A stretch of 41,721 bases of DNA from a virus. Positions 7,244-15,150 of the stretch are shown one piece after another; within the stretch, counting starts at the first letter, position 1, and every line of letters begins with the position of its first letter. The notes beneath the pieces are model-generated. The model made no database searches. It was not told the DNA's origin and was given only the letters and a program-made list of their open reading frames with translations. The DNA is taken from positions 1 through 41,721 of the IMG/VR virus record IMGVR_UViG_3300001533_000706. One strand, given 5' to 3'. A program made the translations under genes and the position numbers.

Positions 7244-8046
7244 TGCCCCCCCTTTTGACTAAGTAATGCGTCGGGAAAAGGTTCATGCTGTTCTGGTACA
7301 TACGGGTACATCTTTTGAGGATATGGCAAGCGATTGTTTTGCTGAATAGCTCCTGGTGCTAAAGGCACGGTGCCATCGCTAACGCTATCCCACCACTGGC
7401 TCAAAAGGTCTTTATATTTACGCCCCAGTAGGTCCATCACAAACTGGGTTAAATCGATAGGCTTAGGGTCCAGCTGTTGCCACATAGAATAATACTCTCG
7501 TATAAATAACCGTTCAGGTGACTTGACACAAACATTCACAAACAAAGGCTTTTCCACCGCAAGCCGCCTATTATTAACCCGATCTATCAAGTCAATTGAG
7601 TGCTTATCCAATCCTTCACCAGCTCGCACCAAAATGGGGTGAAACGTCATGTATGGCGAGTACTCCCATTCTCCGCGATAGCTATAGTAATCCCTATATA
7701 GCTTGACACATCGAGACACCAACGTAATGTCTTCTTCTGGTAAATCGTCTATGGCCTTTGTTAATCTGTCTTTATAGAAAAACTGGTCGCCATCTACGGT
7801 AAGTAGCCAGTCACCATGCGCGATTGCCGCAGCTTTGAGCCTCTTTTGGTCTACCGCATGAATCTTTCTATCATATATATAATGAAATGGCACATCTAAG
7901 CTTTTTGTAACGTCACGTATAATATCTGGCGTTCCATCAGTTGATGAGTCCACAATGCAGTACTCGTCCACTATTCCCGCAACGCTTCTCAAGGCCCCCT
8001 CAATGGTCGTTTCTTCGTTGTAAACAGCTGTAATTGCTGAAATCAT
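7231..8046 (-). CDS. Glycosyltransferase, family 2
   Basis: The 271-residue protein shows the GT2 start I-T-A-V-Y-N-E-E, then I-V-D-S-S-T-D-G-T at about 31-39, and the D-x-D metal site in T-V-D-G-D-Q-F (residues 83-89). The C-terminal half is Tyr/Trp-rich and probably defines the acceptor. Its start overlaps the sulfotransferase stop by four bases (ATGA at 8043-8046). It resembles the TagA/SunS-like 'glycosyl transferase family 2' proteins that phages and bacteria use on surface polymers, but I cannot assign a substrate. Confidence 0.85.
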   Translation of the reverse strand: MISAITAVYNEETTIEGALRSVAGIVDEYCIVDSSTDGTPDIIRDVTKSLDVPFHYIYDRKIHAVDQKRLKAAAIAHGDWLLTVDGDQFFYKDRLTKAIDDLPEEDITLVSRCVKLYRDYYSYRGEWEYSPYMTFHPILVRAGEGLDKHSIDLIDRVNNRRLAVEKPLFVNVCVKSPERLFIREYYSMWQQLDPKPIDLTQFVMDLLGRKYKDLLSQWWDSVSDGTVPLAPGAIQQNNRLPYPQKMYPYVPEQHEPFPDALLSQKGGQCWL

Positions 8047-8657
8047 CGCACTCCTTGGTTGTATCGACAGGGAAGCAGGTATTTCCCTTTTATGCCCAAA
8101 AACGAGAATATCTCGTCTTGCCCTTCCTTGGTGTTTAGCTTGTCCATACCATATAGCTGTATATGCCCTGGGTGTCTACCGATTAGGTGCAAAACCTTGT
8201 CATAATACTCATCATAGTACATCTCTATCGCGGCTTGCTTGCTAGGTGTAATGATCTTTGGATACTTTGGATAACAATCATCCCATACGGGATCAAGCTT
8301 CCAGTAAGACCCATCATGTCGCATCCAGTGGTTACGTCCTTGGGTCTTGTGCATATAAGAATCAACGGTCTCTTCCTTGTCGCGGATAAGGGCTATTACT
8401 TTAGTTCCAATGGTCTCTCTAAGCAGTGTTGTGAGATATGGCAGCCAAAAGAAACCGACCTCACCTACAAGGCCGCTTTCAGGTCGTGCGTCAAACCCCG
8501 CTATCCGCATCTGCAAAAGCCCATCATCCACAATCCACGGGAGCAAGGGCCTAGATTCGTGTTCTACATAGGAATCTTCTTGAGCGTTAAGTAGCTTTTG
8601 TAAACTAACCGTGCCACAACGGCCCGTGCCAACGCCTATCACTAATTTCTTGCACAT
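8043..8657 (-). CDS. Sulfotransferase-family protein (PAPS-dependent)
   Basis: A 204-residue soluble protein with the PAPS-binding elements of the sulfotransferase fold. The 5'-phosphosulfate loop is G-V-G-T-G-R-C-G-T-V-S-L at residues 8-19 and the 3'-phosphate element is I-R-D-K-E-E-T-V-D-S-Y at 91-101. It would move a sulfo group from PAPS to a hydroxyl, most likely on the sugar built by the neighbouring glycosyltransferases. It is shorter than typical carbohydrate sulfotransferases (about 250-300) but both cofactor loops are present. It begins a four-gene overlapping unit that ends with the epimerase. Sulfation genes are unusual in phage genomes; host PAPS would be required. Confidence 0.8.
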   Translation of the reverse strand: MCKKLVIGVGTGRCGTVSLQKLLNAQEDSYVEHESRPLLPWIVDDGLLQMRIAGFDARPESGLVGEVGFFWLPYLTTLLRETIGTKVIALIRDKEETVDSYMHKTQGRNHWMRHDGSYWKLDPVWDDCYPKYPKIITPSKQAAIEMYYDEYYDKVLHLIGRHPGHIQLYGMDKLNTKEGQDEIFSFLGIKGKYLLPCRYNQGVR

Positions 8658-8665
8658 TGCGCCTC

Positions 8666-8800
8666 CTAATATCTAATCTCTTCATAGAGGCACATACAGA
8701 CCGCGATAAGCGCCCACGTCAATGTCCCTGGTAAAAAGATAATATAGCTCACCCACCAGGGCGCAATGAAAGACTTAGGATCCTTTAAAAACACAAGCAA
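8666..8800 (-). CDS. Small single-pass membrane protein
   Basis: The frame ends nine bases before the sulfotransferase start. I choose a TTG start with GGAGG four bases upstream, giving 44 residues; in-frame starts farther upstream would overlap the portal gene. The product has a motif K-D-P-K-S-F-I-A-P-W-W-V followed by a membrane segment and a short charged end. W-W next to the membrane suggests an interfacial anchor. No family recognised; a holin- or exclusion-type role cannot be told apart from sequence. Confidence 0.5.
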   Translation of the reverse strand: MLVFLKDPKSFIAPWWVSYIIFLPGTLTWALIAVCMCLYEEIRY

Positions 8801-8849
8801 GACACCTCCACAACAACGGAACAAACGACCACCAGGGCATACCATCCTC

Positions 8850-10190
8850 CTACTCTTCCGCAAATAATTGTTCCATCAAGCTCCGGTTTCCAATCTCGCC
8901 CTCTCTCACCTTTGACAGCAACCCCGCTATGGCGTCAGGGTCGACTACACCAAGATCAGCCAGGTTCATCAACGCCTGAGATAGTGATTGGAATGCCGTT
9001 GCTTCCTTATTCAGTCGATCAGCTTCCTTGACATCGCCGTCTAACTCTTCCTCGCGGCTTGGAGTTTCGAGGGAGTTAAACTCAATCTCATAGGAAAGCT
9101 CTTGCCCTCTTTTGCCAATAGTGTCGGTCGCCAACACCAAATTAATTAACTTGCGAAGGGCGGGCTCGACATAGTTTCGTTGCCGAGCAGCAATAAACTC
9201 GTAATACCGCCGCAGATCGGACTCTGAAGAAGCCAACACCCCCGCTTGCGCACCTAGAAGGCTGGCGCGGTTAATCTGTGTCGCCGCAGACGCTAGATCC
9301 CATACAAAGTCCACAAACCATTTGAGCGAACCCGGGCTATTACTCACCGTTGATACACTCTCGTTTTCACCCATGACTAACATAGAAAGTGAGTTAATGC
9401 GGGTCTCAAGCTCTTCCATGAACTCCAAGCGCTTCTCAGCACCCTCATTGAGTTGCTGGCTGGTCACTACGCGCGTGGCCATGTTGTAGGCCATCTGCCC
9501 AAGACTCCACACGGTATTCTCGACCACCTGCACAACAGACCAGATGGGAGTGAAGAACGACAACCCCCAACTGCTCTTAATGCGCGGACGAGTTTGGAAG
9601 TGAATCATGCGCGAGGCGTCTACTGTAATCTCTTTATCGCCCTGCTTGATCACATAAGCTTTGGGATTCCCGTAATTAGGGCTGTTAGCGTCAGCCTCTA
9701 GTTCGATACCCGTAAAACGATCATCGCGCGAAATGTTCTCAAGGTATAGAATCTCTTTTATCTTATCTGGCTCTACCGGGGTTGTAGGATCAGCTACACC
9801 CTTGCCGGCGGCTTGTATACCCATGCCAATTAAACCGTCGCCGTATACAACCTCATCAAACAGCGCATGCTGAAACGACTGCTTAGCGTGAAGCTGTTCA
9901 AGGTACTGCTGTACGGCATATGCTAGGTCGTCATCCGGAGGGGTAAATTCTATGTTGAACCAATTCTTAACTGGCTCTTCACTCATTACATTGGCAATTC
10001 GACGACAAAACCAAATGCCCTCCACCATCGTAGACAGTTGGTTTGGTTCCCACTGTGTAGCAGCAAAGGGTAATTGATTAGCTAGGGGGTCACTCGTTCC
10101 CATCTGTGAACCGGAGGGGATATATATACCCGCATCCGTCCTTATCCGACGCGCTTTATTGGCCTGCCCACGCAATGATTCCAAGCTCAT
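8850..10190 (-). CDS. Portal protein, DUF1073 type
   Basis: The 446-residue protein forms the twelve-subunit ring at the capsid vertex through which DNA is packaged. It matches the DUF1073 (PF06381) portal group: an N-terminal W-F-C-R-R-I-A-N region, F-D-E-V-V-Y-G-D-G-L-I-G in the wing, and a highly typical L-L-G-A-Q-A-G-V-L-A-S-S-E-S-D-L segment around residue 320 followed by an R-N-Y-V-E-P-A-L helix. Length is normal. It follows the large terminase by 25 bases, the usual order. The ATG has the shared GGGAGGGGGACAA leader. What follows is a sugar-modification cluster, not a head protease or scaffold gene, so the head module has been interrupted or rearranged here. Confidence 0.9.
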   Translation of the reverse strand: MSLESLRGQANKARRIRTDAGIYIPSGSQMGTSDPLANQLPFAATQWEPNQLSTMVEGIWFCRRIANVMSEEPVKNWFNIEFTPPDDDLAYAVQQYLEQLHAKQSFQHALFDEVVYGDGLIGMGIQAAGKGVADPTTPVEPDKIKEILYLENISRDDRFTGIELEADANSPNYGNPKAYVIKQGDKEITVDASRMIHFQTRPRIKSSWGLSFFTPIWSVVQVVENTVWSLGQMAYNMATRVVTSQQLNEGAEKRLEFMEELETRINSLSMLVMGENESVSTVSNSPGSLKWFVDFVWDLASAATQINRASLLGAQAGVLASSESDLRRYYEFIAARQRNYVEPALRKLINLVLATDTIGKRGQELSYEIEFNSLETPSREEELDGDVKEADRLNKEATAFQSLSQALMNLADLGVVDPDAIAGLLSKVREGEIGNRSLMEQLFAEE

Positions 10191-10215
10191 TTGTCCCCCT
10201 CCCTACACTTAACAG

Positions 10216-11490
10216 TTAGCGCCGTAGCCTCGATGTGACCATATACTTGTCTAGCCCACTTTTATTCATTTTCATAAGTGCCGTTAATAACCATACAAGT
10301 GCGTCGAGTCTATTTGGACTATGTGAACTATATGGTGTCCAGCCACACAATTCAGCCTCAAGGTCATCAAAACTACCCACATGGTGAACCTTACCTTGCT
10401 CGTATAAATTAGCTATTGGCTCTGCCCGTACAGCCTTGCCGCGCGAAGCCCGCACCTTTTCAATTCTAGGTTTTAGCATGTCGCCCCAGTCTGCTGCGTC
10501 AAGGTTGGCAACAACCAAATCACCGCCAAAGTTGACCTCAGGTATGATCAAATCAACATCGTATAATCGGCACGCGTGCATAACAACCTCAGCCCACTGC
10601 TTAGGTGAATAGCGATTAGTTAAATCTTTTAAGATGTACGCCTCTTTGTCGTTGGTCACACCGCCTACAATGATTCCCACTTCATCAGCCGATGGATCAT
10701 TTGAGCCAGATGGGTCTATACCGATGCCGACTCGCACTAGCTTGTGTTTCGGCACTTCTTGAACACGATAAGGGTCAATCATCTCCCTAGTCCAAAGCGC
10801 ACCGGGTACTTCTTCTATATCCTCCGCCATGATCTCCTGCAAGAAAGCAGTTGAGGTCATATCCGCCCTACTACCCTCAATGGCCTCAGAAGAAATATAT
10901 GGATTATCATAGCTTGTGAAGTGAAAACGCTCCCAGCGCGGATCGTCTTTAACGGCCTTCCAGAGCTTGGCTGCATGTAACGGGTCACGCGCCTTACTGG
11001 TTGACCGCGACCGAAGGCTTGGTGGTGTATACACAAAGACCGCGTCACCATTGTTGTCTAGCAACATCGGCGCTCCCACTTCAGCCCAGGCCGTCTCGTC
11101 CATCAGTTGATACTCATCGAAAATTATAAGATCCCCGTAGTCGCCACGAAGACCATCAGCGTTCCAGGCTGTCTTTGCTCTTATACGCTGTTCGCTGCCT
11201 AGCAATTCGATTGTGTGCACCGTCTCATTCTTAACGAACACGCCCTCGTTAATGGGATCAGCCAATGCCCGGCTAACCTCAAACCAAAAGCGCTGTAGCT
11301 GCTCACTCGTGGGAACCGCATACAAGACACGCGCTCCCCGTAAGAAGCTCTCCACAGCCAATACAGATGTTCCCACTGTCTTTCCAGATCTTCGGCCAGC
11401 CCGGATAATCTTGCGTTTAGCCGTAGACGTGATGAATTTACGTTGTTTCTTGTGAGGTTCCCTGAGCCTGATTATCAGCGTCTTCTCCAT
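10216..11490 (-). CDS. terL: Terminase large subunit
   Basis: The 424-residue packaging motor combines an N-terminal ATPase and a C-terminal RNase-H-like nuclease. Walker A is R-A-G-R-R-S-G-K-T (residues 30-38) and Walker B is L-I-I-F-D-E (121-126). Nuclease acids are in G-I-D-P-S-G (257-262), I-P-E-V-N-F-G-G-D (about 316-324), and the C-terminal S-P-N-R-L-D-A-L-V-W. The start (AAAGGTGGTAT before ATG) lies 53 bases inside the end of the small-subunit gene. Length fits the Terminase_6 family. Confidence 0.95.
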   Translation of the reverse strand: MEKTLIIRLREPHKKQRKFITSTAKRKIIRAGRRSGKTVGTSVLAVESFLRGARVLYAVPTSEQLQRFWFEVSRALADPINEGVFVKNETVHTIELLGSEQRIRAKTAWNADGLRGDYGDLIIFDEYQLMDETAWAEVGAPMLLDNNGDAVFVYTPPSLRSRSTSKARDPLHAAKLWKAVKDDPRWERFHFTSYDNPYISSEAIEGSRADMTSTAFLQEIMAEDIEEVPGALWTREMIDPYRVQEVPKHKLVRVGIGIDPSGSNDPSADEVGIIVGGVTNDKEAYILKDLTNRYSPKQWAEVVMHACRLYDVDLIIPEVNFGGDLVVANLDAADWGDMLKPRIEKVRASRGKAVRAEPIANLYEQGKVHHVGSFDDLEAELCGWTPYSSHSPNRLDALVWLLTALMKMNKSGLDKYMVTSRLRR

Positions 11491-11911
11491 ATACCACCTT
11501 TAGCTTTACAGGCCCCCCAACAGCTATGTCCCTCTTGTCTTTCCACCCGTGGTTGTTCTTGAGGTCAAATATGTATCCTGTGGTAGATCCATCGCCATCT
11601 AACATGTGTACAACCTTGTTTGCTTCAATCCGCTGCTTCGCCTTTTTTATAGTCACAGAAAACTCTTCCCTCATTTGATATTCTCGCAATCCCTCTGTAG
11701 TCAGATCCAGCCATACCGCTATCCCTTGGATTGTATATGGCTCTGGCTTTGGCACATCAACCAGAACCTTCTTTCCGCTTTGCGTAACAACTTCTTTCAC
11801 TACACGGCCATCACACTTACGGAAATACGCCTCTATAGCTTCACTCATACTATCGACTGTCTCATATTTCCGAGGGCGGCCTATAGGATTTGATTGCTTT
11901 TTCTTAGGCAT
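11438..11911 (-). CDS. terS: Terminase small subunit, P22 gp3-like
   Basis: The 157-residue protein recognises phage DNA and starts packaging with TerL. It begins with a basic patch and G-R-P-R-K-Y, followed by a helical DNA-binding region with Y-T-I-Q-G-I-A-V-W-L-D-L and a C-terminal I-F-D-L-K-N-N-H-G-W-K-D-K motif. This arrangement is typical of the gp3/PF16677 group. AAGGA lies about nine bases upstream. A 22-codon GTG frame with a GGGGGAACAA site (start near 11943) overlaps its start and might act as a leader peptide. Confidence 0.85.
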   Translation of the reverse strand: MPKKKQSNPIGRPRKYETVDSMSEAIEAYFRKCDGRVVKEVVTQSGKKVLVDVPKPEPYTIQGIAVWLDLTTEGLREYQMREEFSVTIKKAKQRIEANKVVHMLDGDGSTTGYIFDLKNNHGWKDKRDIAVGGPVKLKVVYGEDADNQAQGTSQETT

Positions 11912-11945
11912 TGGCTATCGTCCTTACGCGGATCTAATTTGATGC

Positions 11946-12137
11946 TCACTTGTTCCCCCTACTCGGACGAAAATGATTGGCCACCTTTGGCGGCAATAAG
12001 CTCATCATTGCCCCACATTCAGGGCACGGCAGCTCTTTTGGTATTTCGCCACCGAATTTCGCTAGTTCAGCCTCATCGAATGTCACCTTGTACGGTGGTT
12101 CGCCACACACCGGACATAGGTAGTGCCTTGTCTTCAT
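11946..12137 (-). CDS. Small zinc-ribbon protein
   Basis: The 63-residue protein carries two C-P-x-C-G knuckles (C-P-V-C-G near residue 8 and C-P-E-C-G near 38), the pattern of a zinc ribbon. An in-frame GTG 30 bases upstream is possible; I prefer the ATG with AAGG nine bases before it. The gene lies between the PP-loop-like gene and the small terminase. It may be a DNA- or RNA-binding accessory to packaging or late transcription, but no partner can be identified. Confidence 0.65.
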   Translation of the reverse strand: MKTRHYLCPVCGEPPYKVTFDEAELAKFGGEIPKELPCPECGAMMSLLPPKVANHFRPSRGNK

Positions 12138-12148
12138 CCTAACTAGCC

Positions 12149-13036
12149 TTAACTTCCCTCTAGCCACAATGCTTCTTTGACCTCATCGGGCACATTTGCT
12201 GTAGCAACAATCTTCCCTTTGTGGTGATATCGTCCACCATTGTCTTTCGTCCAACCATCAAGCGGGTTCTCAAGCACAGGCTCGTCGTATACAAGCAAAT
12301 TCTCCATCTTGATATAGGAATCAATCGCGCTTTTGTTCCATGCCTTTAGAATAGGCTCAGTCGAGATGTTCTCGTTTTTGTATACAGTTTCTAGCCTGCT
12401 TTCCCCGGCCACTAAAACAACCTGAATTTCCTCTAAATCGAAAATCTGCTTGTCGTAAGCATCAATCGGATCTAACCCAAACCGCGCCCGGATCTGCTCC
12501 ATGTACTGAATTCTCTTCTTGTCCTGTGGGTTAGCTGTAAATATAGTCGGCAACACAAACCGCCCGCGAAAGTAGCGTTTAACTAGGTGTAACAAGACTA
12601 ATGATCGAGGATCCCCCGTAAATTCTACAGCCACTTCGGTTAAATCACGCGCCGTCATAATTGCTGATAGGTCTTCCCAAAAATTCTGTATCAGCATTGT
12701 TCGTTGCTCTTGCGATATATTTGTCTCCATCTCGCCCCCTTTATTGTGATATTCTTGCCCGGCTGCCAAATACAATGCTTCAAGTAGCTTGGGGTTTTCC
12801 TTTTCCAAAATTTCAGGCAATACCTTCCAGCAAAAATACTCGGCCTCGAGACCGCTCCCGAAGCCTAAGTGTTTGGCCAGGATGTTCCACTTGTTGTTGT
12901 TCAAGGGATATAATTGCTCTAGTTCCTCAAAGAGTTTGGATATTTTTAGGCCATCCACCCTAACGTCATTTTCTAATAGCTGTTCCACTAACAGGCTTTG
13001 GCCTAACTCTTCCGAGAAAACCCTTACCCGCTTCAC
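12149..13036 (-). CDS. Unknown protein with a degenerate PP-loop (PAPS-reductase-like) region
   Basis: The start is a GTG overlapping the stop of the sigma-like gene (GTGA at 13033-13036), giving 296 residues. The N-terminal 100 residues contain W-N-I-L-A-K-H-L-G-F, resembling a small helical DNA-binding unit. From about residue 130, strand-loop-helix spacing resembles the ATP-binding PP-loop of PAPS reductases and CysD: V-A-V-E-F-T-G-D-P-R-S-L-V-L-L-H (135-150) stands where those proteins have S-G-G-x-D-S-x-V-L-L-H. This is followed by L-P-T-I-F-T-A-N. The key Gly and Asp are changed, so ATP pyrophosphatase activity is doubtful. Position between a sigma-like gene and terminase suggests regulation rather than sulfur metabolism. 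The similarity is by eye and may be coincidental. Confidence 0.55.
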   Translation of the reverse strand: MKRVRVFSEELGQSLLVEQLLENDVRVDGLKISKLFEELEQLYPLNNNKWNILAKHLGFGSGLEAEYFCWKVLPEILEKENPKLLEALYLAAGQEYHNKGGEMETNISQEQRTMLIQNFWEDLSAIMTARDLTEVAVEFTGDPRSLVLLHLVKRYFRGRFVLPTIFTANPQDKKRIQYMEQIRARFGLDPIDAYDKQIFDLEEIQVVLVAGESRLETVYKNENISTEPILKAWNKSAIDSYIKMENLLVYDEPVLENPLDGWTKDNGGRYHHKGKIVATANVPDEVKEALWLEGS

Positions 13037-13539
13037 GCGATGCTGCCTCGACCAGCCTTGCAAGCGTGTTGAAAGATCAGATCGGTATAGTCAACGTCCT
13101 CAATCTCGTTATCCATCATGCCGTGATCTAGGGATATTTCTTTGCTTTGTGGCAGTGTTCGCCTTTTGCGCCTGTCTTCCGCTTTGTATACAAACGAAGG
13201 AATTAAAAACGGCGAGGCTATAACCACGCCGTATCGGTTTATCGTTCGCGCCCAGTTTCGCGCCAAGTTTGTTGACCATTTACGCAAATTGTCCAGGCAC
13301 TCTTTGTCACCTGCAGGATCATCTACATCAATTGGATATCGGAAGTATTGTTCAAACCGTGGAAGATACACGAAGATACGAACAAGCGCATCTTGCAGCG
13401 CCTGTTCGCCATCTTCTCGTGACCGCGTGACCTTCATTACTACTCGGGTAATATCGCCCTTGAGCAGCGCAATTAGCTTATCTACCGCCTCCGGGTCACG
13501 CCGCTGTGCTCGGACTAACAATGCCCTTACATTCTCCAT
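13033..13539 (-). CDS. Sigma-factor region-2-like protein, putative late-gene regulator
   Basis: The 168-residue protein resembles region 2 of ECF sigma factors: L-V-R-A-Q-R-R-D-P-E-A-V-D-K-L at residues 8-22, then A-L-Q-D-A-L-V-R-I-F-V-Y-L-P-R-F (47-62) at the place of the core-binding helix, and K-W-S-T-N-L-A-R-N-W (87-96), like the usual 'WL..IARN' helix. A recognisable region 4 is missing. Phages of Gram-positive hosts often carry such sigma-like activators (ArpU/RinA type) just before terminase, the same position as here. The ATG has the shared TTTTAAGGGCAGGGAACAGA leader. A strong promoter lies about 80 bases upstream. An upstream in-frame GTG has no site and is rejected. Confidence 0.65.
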   Translation of the reverse strand: MENVRALLVRAQRRDPEAVDKLIALLKGDITRVVMKVTRSREDGEQALQDALVRIFVYLPRFEQYFRYPIDVDDPAGDKECLDNLRKWSTNLARNWARTINRYGVVIASPFLIPSFVYKAEDRRKRRTLPQSKEISLDHGMMDNEIEDVDYTDLIFQHACKAGRGSIA

Positions 13540-13568
13540 TCTGTTCCCTGCCCTTAAAACACAAACGC

Positions 13569-13593
13569 CCCCAAGGGTCTTCACCCCTTGAGG
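13569..13593 (-). terminator. Leader hairpin upstream of the sigma-like gene, possible attenuator
   Basis: On the minus strand CCTCAAGGG and CCCTTGGGG pair (one G-U) across a seven-base loop. The sequence GGGCGTTTGTGTTTT follows. It lies between the promoter at 13624-13652 and the start codon at 13539, where an attenuator or antiterminator target would sit. The T-tract is interrupted, so termination would be partial. Confidence 0.4.
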
Positions 13594-13623
13594 ACGGAGC
13601 CTAGCTCTAGCCCATACGTTACC

Positions 13624-13652
13624 ACTATATCACAAAACTAAGGCAAAGTCAA
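13624..13652 (-). promoter_or_regulatory. Sigma70-type promoter for the sigma-like/terminase unit
   Basis: TTGACT (13647-13652) and TATAGT (13624-13629) stand exactly 17 bases apart on the minus strand. Expected transcription start is near 13617, giving a leader of about 78 bases before the sigma-like gene. This is one of the best promoter matches in the window and separates the early genes from the packaging genes. Confidence 0.7.
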
Positions 13653-13653
13653 A

Positions 13654-13986
13654 TCAGGATACGTGGCTAAGCTTTATAATCTGGCCCTTTGCCAAACATC
13701 CCGTAGTCCCTATATGCCAACCCATAATCATATGTCCAGCTATATCCATCTCGATGTAACCGTAACCAAGCTCTTTACAAGCCGCTATTACAGCCATTTC
13801 ACCAGCGCAAAAATGATCAACTGGAGCTATGTTAGCCGGCAACGGAATCATCACGTCGGGCGTGTTCGATTCCGCCGGTTGACCGTCACGCACGGTTATT
13901 ATTACATGACAGTCGGGCCATTCACGAATCAGCCCTATCAACGCTTCCTGTTCCTTGGTAAGCTGGCTCAAGTCTATGAGATTCAT
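13654..13986 (-). CDS. Hypothetical soluble protein, 110 residues
   Basis: The ATG has AAGGCGGAAC directly before it and lies 65 bases inside the end of the glycosyltransferase gene. The protein begins with a polar helix (L-T-K-E-Q-E-A-L-I-G-L-I), continues with V-I-I-T-V-R-D-G and P-L-P-A-N, and has two cysteines and several His/Met residues toward the end (D-I-A-G-H-M-I-M-G-W-H-I-G). No family recognised. It is the last gene before the internal promoter, so it probably closes the early operon. Confidence 0.65.
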   Translation of the reverse strand: MNLIDLSQLTKEQEALIGLIREWPDCHVIITVRDGQPAESNTPDVMIPLPANIAPVDHFCAGEMAVIAACKELGYGYIEMDIAGHMIMGWHIGTTGCLAKGQIIKLSHVS

Positions 13987-14794
13987 GTTCCGCCTTTAAC
14001 CAATCTTCGATAAAGATACCGTAAGGATATCCGCTAATATCAACCGCCCTGTATTGGTCTTTTGCAATATGTAATCCTCTGATCATCTTATTAACCGCTA
14101 TCTGGAAGCCATGCCCTTTCGCTGCCCGACAAACAGCAATATCTTCGCCTTGTGGGTGCGGACCAAACCGCAGCCCCCATGAGAATATTTCGCGGCGGAA
14201 TAACGCAGCACCACCACCACCAACAGTATCGCAAAAAACCAATGCTGTCTTTGGGTGTCGTTTAGGATGGTTGTACTTGCCTGGAGATGTCTCGTACATG
14301 TAGTTGTGGAACTTGCCCTGACAATGCGGGTGTTGAACATCGGCGGCAAGAATGCCTATACTCCCATGCTTAATGATGCTAGTCAGCGATTTAGGATCAT
14401 CAGACAACGCCAGCTCTGGAAGGATAACATCTGAATCCCAAAACAGTAGATAATCGCCATCTGTTTTGAGAAATTCATCGACAATCATATTGCGCAAAAT
14501 GGCTAGCTCTGCCTTGTCATTACTAGGATTCACGCCCGGCAACCCCCTCTCTCTTTCTGTCACCCGGTAATGCTTATAGCCAAAATCATGCTTTAAGATT
14601 GTCGCTTGTGCGTCTACAGCAAACTCCTTCAATAGATCCGATGTACTATCAATGCTATCATTTTCTAGAAATATATAAGCAATGTCAAGGGGTGATGCAT
14701 TATGCGCTATGCGCAAGTGATCTAAGTAATCGGGCAAAATCCAAGCCCTGTCTCGTATTGGCGCTGCTATAACAACTTTTTCAGCCGTTGCCAT
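13922..14794 (-). CDS. Glycosyltransferase-like protein (GT-A, Anp1/GT2-related)
   Basis: The 290-residue protein has the pattern of a nucleotide-sugar GT-A enzyme. The N-terminus is V-V-I-A-A-P-I-R-D-R, with I-F-L-E-N-D-S-I-D-S at about 41-50. The metal motif F-W-D-S-D-V lies at residues 118-123. An A-I-L-R-N segment precedes it, and G-G-G-G-A-A-L-F-R-R-E precedes the catalytic E-D (G-E-D-I-A-V-C-R). The layout is like the Anp1 mannosyltransferase group. It stands alone among early genes, more than 5 kb from the other glycosyltransferases, so it may modify DNA bases, host polymers or virion proteins. The substrate is unknown. The start overlaps the preceding gene by 28 bases. Confidence 0.75.
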   Translation of the reverse strand: MATAEKVVIAAPIRDRAWILPDYLDHLRIAHNASPLDIAYIFLENDSIDSTSDLLKEFAVDAQATILKHDFGYKHYRVTERERGLPGVNPSNDKAELAILRNMIVDEFLKTDGDYLLFWDSDVILPELALSDDPKSLTSIIKHGSIGILAADVQHPHCQGKFHNYMYETSPGKYNHPKRHPKTALVFCDTVGGGGAALFRREIFSWGLRFGPHPQGEDIAVCRAAKGHGFQIAVNKMIRGLHIAKDQYRAVDISGYPYGIFIEDWLKAEHESHRLEPAYQGTGSVDRADS

Positions 14795-15150
14795 AATCCT
14801 CCTGGTTGCTTAACTGGCAATTCTAATTTACGCGCTTCTTTGACTAAGGAAGTCAAATCTACGCCAAAGCAAGCTTGGGACTGTTCGAATAAAACCTCTC
14901 GGCTTTCAGGCGACATGTATTTCAGCTTGTCATCTATGCCTATCGTTGCCAGTAATCCACCAACCCATAGCCTGCCCCGTACATCCGGGGAGAACGATAC
15001 ATCCGAGCCCACCAATTGTGGACAAATCAATAGCTTGTAAGTATAAACCTTTTTGCCCTTATGCGAGATTACTAATTTGTAGCTATAGCTGTACCCAACC
15101 CGTCTCATCTTTTCTGGTATGTGAATGGCTCCCTTAGTTGATACGCGCAT
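14767..15150 (-). CDS. Hypothetical protein, 127 residues
   Basis: A basic N-terminal half rich in Lys, Tyr and Ser (S-Y-S-Y-K-L-V-I-S-H-K-G-K-K-V-Y) is followed by G-R-L-W-V-G-G-L-L-A-T-I-G-I and a helical C-terminus ending in K-L-L. The gene overlaps the nuclease gene upstream by 17 bases and the glycosyltransferase downstream by 28. No known domain. Its place next to a PD-(D/E)XK enzyme suggests a DNA-metabolism context, nothing more. Confidence 0.6.
   Translation of the reverse strand: MRVSTKGAIHIPEKMRRVGYSYSYKLVISHKGKKVYTYKLLICPQLVGSDVSFSPDVRGRLWVGGLLATIGIDDKLKYMSPESREVLFEQSQACFGVDLTSLVKEARKLELPVKQPGGLWQRLKKLL

Noticed and set aside
12149-13036. Active PAPS reductase supplying sulfur to the sulfotransferase
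   Set aside because: The PP-loop residues are changed and the gene is in the terminase operon, not in the sulfation cluster. Reductase would also consume PAPS.
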